Shown here: positions 57,641 to 64,000 of the stretch, piece after piece | Numbering within the stretch: the first letter of the stretch is position 1 | Layout of the letters: each line of letters begins with the position of its first letter | Origin: Albula goreensis | Taxonomy: Eukaryota > Chordata > Actinopteri > Albuliformes > Albulidae | Reading direction: 5' to 3' | Assembly (NCBI GenBank): GCA_022829145.1 | Contig: CM040743.1 | Span: forward strand, 2,218,646 to 2,282,645 | DNA: 64,000 nt | The notes under the pieces: model-generated | What the model was told of the DNA's origin: nothing | Database searches by the model: none | Seen by the model: only the letters and a program-made list of their open reading frames with translations | Position numbers and translations under genes: made by a program

Positions 57641-60520
57641 TGACAGCCCCACACCCCCCCCACCCCCAGCAGCTGCTGCTTGTCTTCTGCACAGCGGGGC
57701 TGCGGGGAGAGGCCAGGGACGGCCACCGACCCTGTCAGAGCAACAAACAACCCCTCTCACCCTCTGAGCATGCCCCGGCAGCACGCCATCTAATGTCAGG
57801 TCAATTCCTGCAGACACTGCGGGACGAAGCCAGGAGACGCTGGGGACAGCTGTAACGCAGGGTCAGTCTACACGTCGCTTTTTCCATCACTCACAAAATA
57901 AACTTGTGTGATGTCAGTTTGCACAAGCTCAATGATTCCATCTTTCTGTTAAAAAAACATCTTATGTCGTTTTGTACCTTTTAAGGACTGATGAAATATT
58001 ACTTTAGTACTTGGTGATAAAGTATTAAGTGTTACTTTTTTGCCTGAAGAAAAATTGTCATGGGTTTCCTTCGTAACTTGAAGAAGAAATATTCAACATT
58101 ACTTTGGTACTTGATGAAAAAGTTACTGCTAGTGTTACTTACCAGCAACTGCATGCAAAAGTTATCTTTTCCAAGTTTCCATTCTGCATCACATATCTTC
58201 ACATTTATGAAAATGTGCATTTGTGTGCATTATTGATGATAATGTTTCATATGGCAGCATGTGTCTTTCCTTTTATTAGGGATGGGAATGCGTAGGGAGG
58301 GGCAGATACCTTAGTGAGCCTCTTCACTTCGCCCTGTGTGAAGCATGGTGCTGTGCACAGAAATAAAGCTTCCGCTGTTGCCGTGACAATATCCTCAGAA
58401 CGCAGACAGTTTGGTCTTGAGGGATCCTATGATACTGTGACCTCACCATCTGTTAGCCGGGCTTTCTGCAGCCACAGCCCGCCACACCAGGGATACGGCA
58501 CCTTAGAAACACTGGTCAGATTCTCGCTGGGAGGTGATCTAAGTATGACATATTTGTCAAGTTCCTCCTTTCCACTTTGGTTTTTTTTTTATGAACATTT
58601 TCTTTAGACCGTAGTCCCACCCTCACTTCCAGTAGTTGATTGGTTAAAAATGGTGGTTTCTTTCTAAATGAGGGCAGGCTTAACGCTATGGCTTTATTAT
58701 GCTTATGCTAAACTGTGAATGCAGCTAATAATTTTAAATATGGCTTTTCTTCACGTCCCATTTTAAAAAAAGGACATTTGTACGATTGCTGTGAATCTCA
58801 GGCCCTCAAACTGCTGGAATTCCCTTGCATGTGCTGGTTTCAGTCCAACCATAACTCTAATATTTTAAGTACAGTGAGTTGTTTATATGTTTAATTGAGA
58901 ACATTCAGGGCCTGCATTACTAAAGCATTTATTACGTGAAAAACTTTAGAAAAAAAGACTAAAAGAGCATGCAAGTTGTTGACATAGTTAATTTCCTCCA
59001 ATCACCAGTCATGTCAGTGAAGTTGCATGTGCAAAAATTTGAACATGTGTTAAATGTTTGCATGAATCAGACTCAGACCCTTTGTGTATAATGTGGACTA
59101 TCTCTTCATGCCCCATGTTATAAGAGATAGACATTAATGTATCCCAAGGAATATGTGTTTCATGCTGGGTTTCCACGGTAATGTAGCCGTAGAGCTCCCA
59201 GCTGAGTTTAAAATACATAAAGGCACCCGTAATTAGTTAAATCTCCTCCCTCTGCCTCCCAGACGGACTGCGTAATTACTTTAACAGGTGCATCACTCTC
59301 TATCTTCAAAATTGGGAGTCAGAGAATGTAATTGAGAGATGCCCAGATTTAATGGACAGACACAGAGATTAACCATGCTGACAGCAGCATCTGAAATCAT
59401 ACCAGCCACTGCAGCAACAAGCAAATATACTGTATAGACAGCTGTGCAAAGACACTGGATGAGATGACAAGTGCAGAACACAAAGCAGAGTATCGTAAGG
59501 CATGAGGGGAAAGGAGAGCCCTGTATTCCTTTGACTGGCTTTCGGTGGGAATGTTCCAATCTATGGAACATTGATCAAGTGTTTCGCTTCAGAATCCTGT
59601 TGAGCTGGAAGATTCCAGTGAACTCTGCCATGCAAGAGAGGGAAGGGGATGTTACTCTATCATTAAAAAATGAATCATGGGTATTATAAACTGAAAGCAA
59701 TAACTCTCTTTTTTTGTTTGTTTTTTTTTTGTTTTAGGATCAGTTTTGTTGTGTAGCATTATACATTTCAAGATTGGTTTTTCTTGAAAGTGAACACACA
59801 CACACACACATACACACACACGAAGACAAACACAGTCAAAGACATGCAGGCAAGGTTATATACACACACAAGCACACAGACAGAGAGCCTGCATTCAAAC
59901 TCAACCACACAAACAAAACGCACATGCAGGCTTACAAACACACACACGCACACAGACGGATGCAATCAAAACACACATGCGGGCATGCTTACATAAGCAC
60001 ACACACACACACACACAAAAGACACATACACATCTCCTGCCTCTTTCCAGTGCTAACACAGCCTAATTGCTGATTGTGTATTGTAGGTCAAACAGAGCAT
60101 ACCCCTGGCCTGAATGCCAAAGCTACAGTTGAGAGGACTGACACAAAGATAAACAATTACTGGGGCGGCGCACGGAGACAAAAGGGGAGCAGAGCGCTGT
60201 TTGTGTCCTCTGAAGGGGAGACCTCTCGTCAGTTTCACCGCGAATATCAAAAGGAAAAAAAATAAATGAGAAAGACGAGTGCTTTTTGCAAGCGTGTGAG
60301 TGAGTGCGCGTTTGCACGTGTTTACAGTCGCTGACCCAGAAGGGGAATTCGGCGCAAACACAAACAAACATGGTTGAATTGGGGGGCAGCAGTAGGAGAG
60401 GGGGAGCAGTGGGGAGGGTCCCCTGCTGTACCCTGCATTTTTTAGCGGTGGTGGGAAAACACTGCCTCTCTGACCCTGCTTTTCCCTCCTCCCCTTCTGC
60501 TTTTCAGCAAGGCCATGGAC
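57641..60520. other. no gene seen
   Basis: Unique AT-rich sequence with a CA-rich tract at 59795-60030. A GC-rich segment at 57640-57855 follows the TG repeat but shows no motif. Confidence 0.45.
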
Positions 60521-60534
60521 CATTAACAACCCAT

Positions 60535-60920
60535 CTTCGGAAAGCTAACACACTGTGTTACTGTGAATTCTCCAGACCGTTAGCCCATCCTCTGAAAGCT
60601 AAAAGCTAACACACTACGTTATTATGGACCATCCACACTGTTAGCCTGTGAATGCTCCAGACCGTTAGCCCATCATCGGAAAGCTAAAAGCTAACACACT
60701 ACGTTATTATAGACCATCCACACTGTTAGCCTGTGAATGCTCCAGACCGTTAGCCCATCATCGGAAAGCTAAAAGCTAACACACTACGTTATTATGGACC
60801 ATCCACACTGTTAGCCTGTGAATGCTCCAGACCGTTAGCCCATCATCGGAAAGCTAAAAGCTAACACACTACGTTATTATGGACCATCCACACTGTTGGC
60901 CTGTGAATGCTCCAGACTGT
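60535..60920 (+). repeat. 87-bp tandem repeat
   Basis: About four copies of a unit containing GCTAACACACTACGTTATTA, GGACCATCCACACTGTTAGC, CTGTGAATGCTCCAGACCGT and AGCCCATCATCGGAAAGCTA; edge copies are diverged. Confidence 0.88.
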
Positions 60921-62673
60921 TAACTTGCTCGTGGGAAAGGTAACATGCTGTTTTACTGTGGGGGGTGTGAATTTTCCGACCCGCTGAGCCGAAAGCGTTT
61001 TGGATGGGCCTGGAGAACGGCAGGTTTGCACGCTGTTTGACTCTGGTGTAAAAAAAGAAAAAGAAAAAACAGCAAATGCTTCTCTTAGATGGTGAAATGA
61101 GAGTACCAGAAAGAAAGTATTCTCAGGAGGAATCTGCACTGATAGCTCTTCCACGCGTGGGGGGTATGTCGTGTCAGTGTCTTTACCCCCTCAGGGGGCA
61201 GTTAGGCCACTGTCGGTGTGAGCACAGAGCATCTCGACTCAGAGCCAGTCATCTGTGTAATGTGACATTACCTAATACAAAGACTCCCGAACGGAGGCAG
61301 CTAAACTCCCATCATGCTCTCAGGTCTCAGCGCTCCCCAGCTCATCCACTGTCACGGTCCTGTGACTGGTGCACGTCTGCTCGAGCTGCAGGTTCCTTTA
61401 CCTCAAAAACACTGAGAAAGCAAAGTATCAACATATTCTCTTTTTTTCTTTATTACTCTTAAGTATGAGGTTTGGAACTTAAGGGAGAAAAAAGTGTATT
61501 GCAAACACAGTTTGATGTAGTGTCCCTCACCATTAATGCATGACTAAAAGCAAGTGTTGTTTTTTTATTCCTTCATGAACAGCTTTGTCCATGGGGAAAG
61601 AATCACAAACACTTGTACTTGTTGTTCACTGTTATTTGTAAAAGTGAGTGTGCAGCCAAAAATGAATGACCAATCCATGAAAACGTAGCCCAGCTTGAGC
61701 TCAGAAATGGTGGGAATATCTGTGGTTATTCAGAGAAATCTCAGCATTTTGGCCATGGGGGGGGGGGTGAACTCAGAGAGACAGACTGTGAAACAGGAAC
61801 GCTGGTTATAAACAGAGTTGGCTTTTGAATCTCTTTTTACTTTATTGAGCAAGACTTGCACAGATGTTCAATGAACCCTGAGCCAAGGGCAACATTTCAA
61901 CCAGGTTGTTCTTCCTGAGACAATCGAGGCTAACATCTGCACATGTGTTTAATTAGGTATGTGTTTGACTTGACCCGAAGAATTAGTGAAGGTAGAGGCA
62001 ATAATGCCAATCCGATATAGGCATTTCCACGGGAATTTTATACCAGGACACCAGAATTTACACCCTTATTCTTTCAAAATGTGCCTTGTGATCCTTAGTG
62101 GCCACTGTTAGTCATTACCTCAGTGCAATGTCTCCTCTGAAGGACTGCACCTAGCACAACACAGTGTCCCCATCATTGGAGTTCTATTTATTTTATTTAA
62201 ATGTCCTGTCATTTGTTTGCTTACTGCCCTTTTCTATCTTTGAGCACTTAGCTGGCAATTACACAGTGAAATTACAGGCTAGGTTCACAGCACTGCGGTG
62301 GTTCTATGTGAGACATTACCTATGTAGCTTCCGACAGCCTTCAGAACCTGGCTAGAAGAGCCCACCATCTTTTAAAAATTTGTTTAAAAAAACTAAAAAA
62401 AAAAAAACAGGAGAAATGCTGAACTAATGCCTCTACGTCCTCAGCCTCAGTTTCTCCATCTGAATTACAAACAAATGTTCAGTCCCCCGGGTTATTGTCT
62501 TAATGTCGTTTAGGGGTTATTATTGTGGAGAAAAAGTGTAAGAACCAGGCAAATTGTTTCCTTCCCTTCAGTTAAGAGAGTATAATTAGTTTGTGCTTCG
62601 GTTTGCCATGTACTTAGGGACCATATGTTTGTGTAAAACTTAACTGTATAAAACAAAACACAACCTCAGGGAG

Positions 62674-62705
<32 letters not shown>

Positions 62706-63190
62706 TATGGCAAAACACGTGTCTCCCTAACACATTGCAAATATCCCACTTTGTGGTAAAATCAACAAATACAAGCACCCTCTGTCTTATTAACCCATTC
62801 GCCTCTGCTTTTGTAATGTCATATATATTCATGTATGAGGCATTGTTCTTATAGATGCAGGGTATCGATGGGGTGGATCTCTGTATCTGACTCCATTCCT
62901 CGGGCTCATCTCTAACCCACATTGGGCTCCTGGATCCGTAGGGAGAGCCTGACTTAGAAAAAGGGATCCGCGGATGAAGGGGTGCACCAGGCACCCCATT
63001 CTGTACCCAGTTATCGAATGTTAAAGGTGCCTGCATGGACAATGGACCAATCCGTTTTCCATGACTCTTATCCTCCACTCTTATCCTCAGAGGTGGTGGT
63101 GGGCGTGGAAGTCTAGGCCAATCGTATGCCGTCATCATCCTCGTCGTCATCATCCTAGTCATCATCATCCTCACCATCATCATCATCGTC
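60921..63190. other. no gene seen
   Basis: AT-rich unique sequence with a (TA)n run at 62674-62702 and a CAT/GTC trinucleotide-like run at 63127-63190. A minus-strand open frame at 62614-63192 is discussed under rejected items. Confidence 0.4.
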
Positions 63191-63411
63191 ACTACATGGC
63201 AATAATAACGTTATCTGATCTATGGTAGGGACGGTCAGTATTAGTCCTCTCTGGCTGTGGTGTGCAGTCACTCTGACAATGACACCCCCCCACCCCCCCA
63301 AGCCCCGTCAGTCGGATGACCTTTGAACCCTGACAGTGTGTTGTTTGGATAGAGGTCAAGAATTTTAGTGTTGTGGAGGGGTTCTCTCACTGATATGCCT
63401 GTGTTTTCCTA

Positions 63412-63446
<35 letters not shown>

Positions 63447-64000
63447 GCTGAATAATTCAGCCCATCATTAAAACTTCCCTCTCTTTTTTCTGTCTCTTTT
63501 GTGTGTTTCTGCTCTGCAGTCACACAGATGTAGGGAGAGATCTGAGGCCAAACTCCCTGACATCTTCCGCCCCTGATATCTGACAGCCATCATCCTCACC
63601 CCCTCTCCCCTCTCTCTCTCTCTCTCTCTCTCTCCCTCCCTCTCCCTCTCCCTGTCTCTCCTCTCCCTCTCTCATTTTCTCTCTCTCTTTCTCCTCTCTC
63701 TCCCTCCTTCTCCTGCTACCTTTCTCTCTCCTGTCTCGCCCTCCTTCTCCCTCTCTCTCCTCTCTCCTCTCTCCCTCTCTCCCTCCTTCTCCCTCTCTCT
63801 CCTCTCTCTCCCTCTCTCCCTCCTTCTCCCTCTCTCTCTCTCCTGTTGTGGGGTTTGTGTTGGGGTTACTGCAGATATGATTAGGACTGTGTAATCAATA
63901 AAAATGGGGTTTTAAAAGTCAAAGTCACTCTCTCTCCCTCTCCCTCGATCTCTCCTCTCCTCTCCCTCCTCCCTCTCTCTCCCTCTCTGCTCTCTCTCTC
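63412..64000 (+). repeat. CT-rich (polypyrimidine) tracts
   Basis: CTCT and CCCTCTCTCT tracts at 63412-63443, 63598-63842 and 63927-64000 running off the window edge; short unique stretches lie between them. Confidence 0.9.

Noticed and set aside
62614..63192. 192-codon minus-strand open frame (TFDNWVQNGVPGAPLHP and similar)
   Set aside because: It starts in a CAT-type simple repeat and ends through a (TA)n run, with no recognisable domain or splice context. It may be part of an unrecognised repeat, so not called as a gene; a translated search would settle it.
63480..63600. Possible exon after ctgctctgcag at about 63522
   Set aside because: The acceptor-like site lies in a generic CT-rich region, with no matching donor, open frame or similarity.

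Overview
The window looks like nuclear DNA of a ray-finned (teleost-type) fish. Evidence: vertebrate split genes with GT-AG introns; a FYCO1 orthologue with all its domain blocks; a family of chemokine-receptor (XCR1-type) genes around it; fish-type LINE and tRNA-SINE relics; and very heavy CA/TG, GA and minisatellite content. Nothing bacterial or viral was seen. The species cannot be named from sequence alone.

Layout. (1) 1-18.6 kb is an XCR1-like receptor cluster: a window-edge-truncated, frameshifted copy (+, 1-674); an intact copy lacking its N-terminal exon (+, 3483-4301); two dispersed TM4-TM6 pseudogene fragments (-, about 5950-6216 and 18262-18625); a nearly complete receptor with one missing base (-, 10073-11151); and a complete two-exon receptor (-, 14129-15590). 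(2) 19-46.2 kb is fyco1 on the + strand. Eighteen coding exons (21532-44286) can be joined in frame except for one missing base in the last RUN exon. With that base allowed for, the product is about 1271 residues: RUN, long coiled coil, FYVE, LIR and GOLD. (3) Inside a fyco1 intron, on the opposite strand, lies a two-exon chemokine-receptor-like GPCR (37578-39644). In mammals CXCR6 is nested antisense in FYCO1 and XCR1 sits next to the FYCO1 5' end (established knowledge), so the whole arrangement appears conserved. (4) 46.2-64 kb is gene-poor and repeat-rich; the best exon candidate there is 56879-57097.

Repeats. A 45-47 bp minisatellite occurs as four arrays, two in each orientation (8.6-9.6, 35.3-36.0, 47.4-47.8 and 48.3-50.3 kb). 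It carries a tRNA-type A-box, and one array runs directly into SINE-like sequence, so it probably arose by expansion of a tRNA-SINE head. Other arrays include one in the fyco1 3' UTR with a CACGTG E-box in most units, and two places where a fyco1 exon end plus its 5' splice site has been copied into the intron.

Function. fyco1 encodes an autophagosome/late-endosome adaptor for plus-end microtubule transport. The surrounding receptors are leukocyte chemotaxis GPCRs. The two groups are linked by ancient synteny, not by a shared pathway. Exon boundaries were read by eye from splice sites and protein similarity; no alignment or database search was run.
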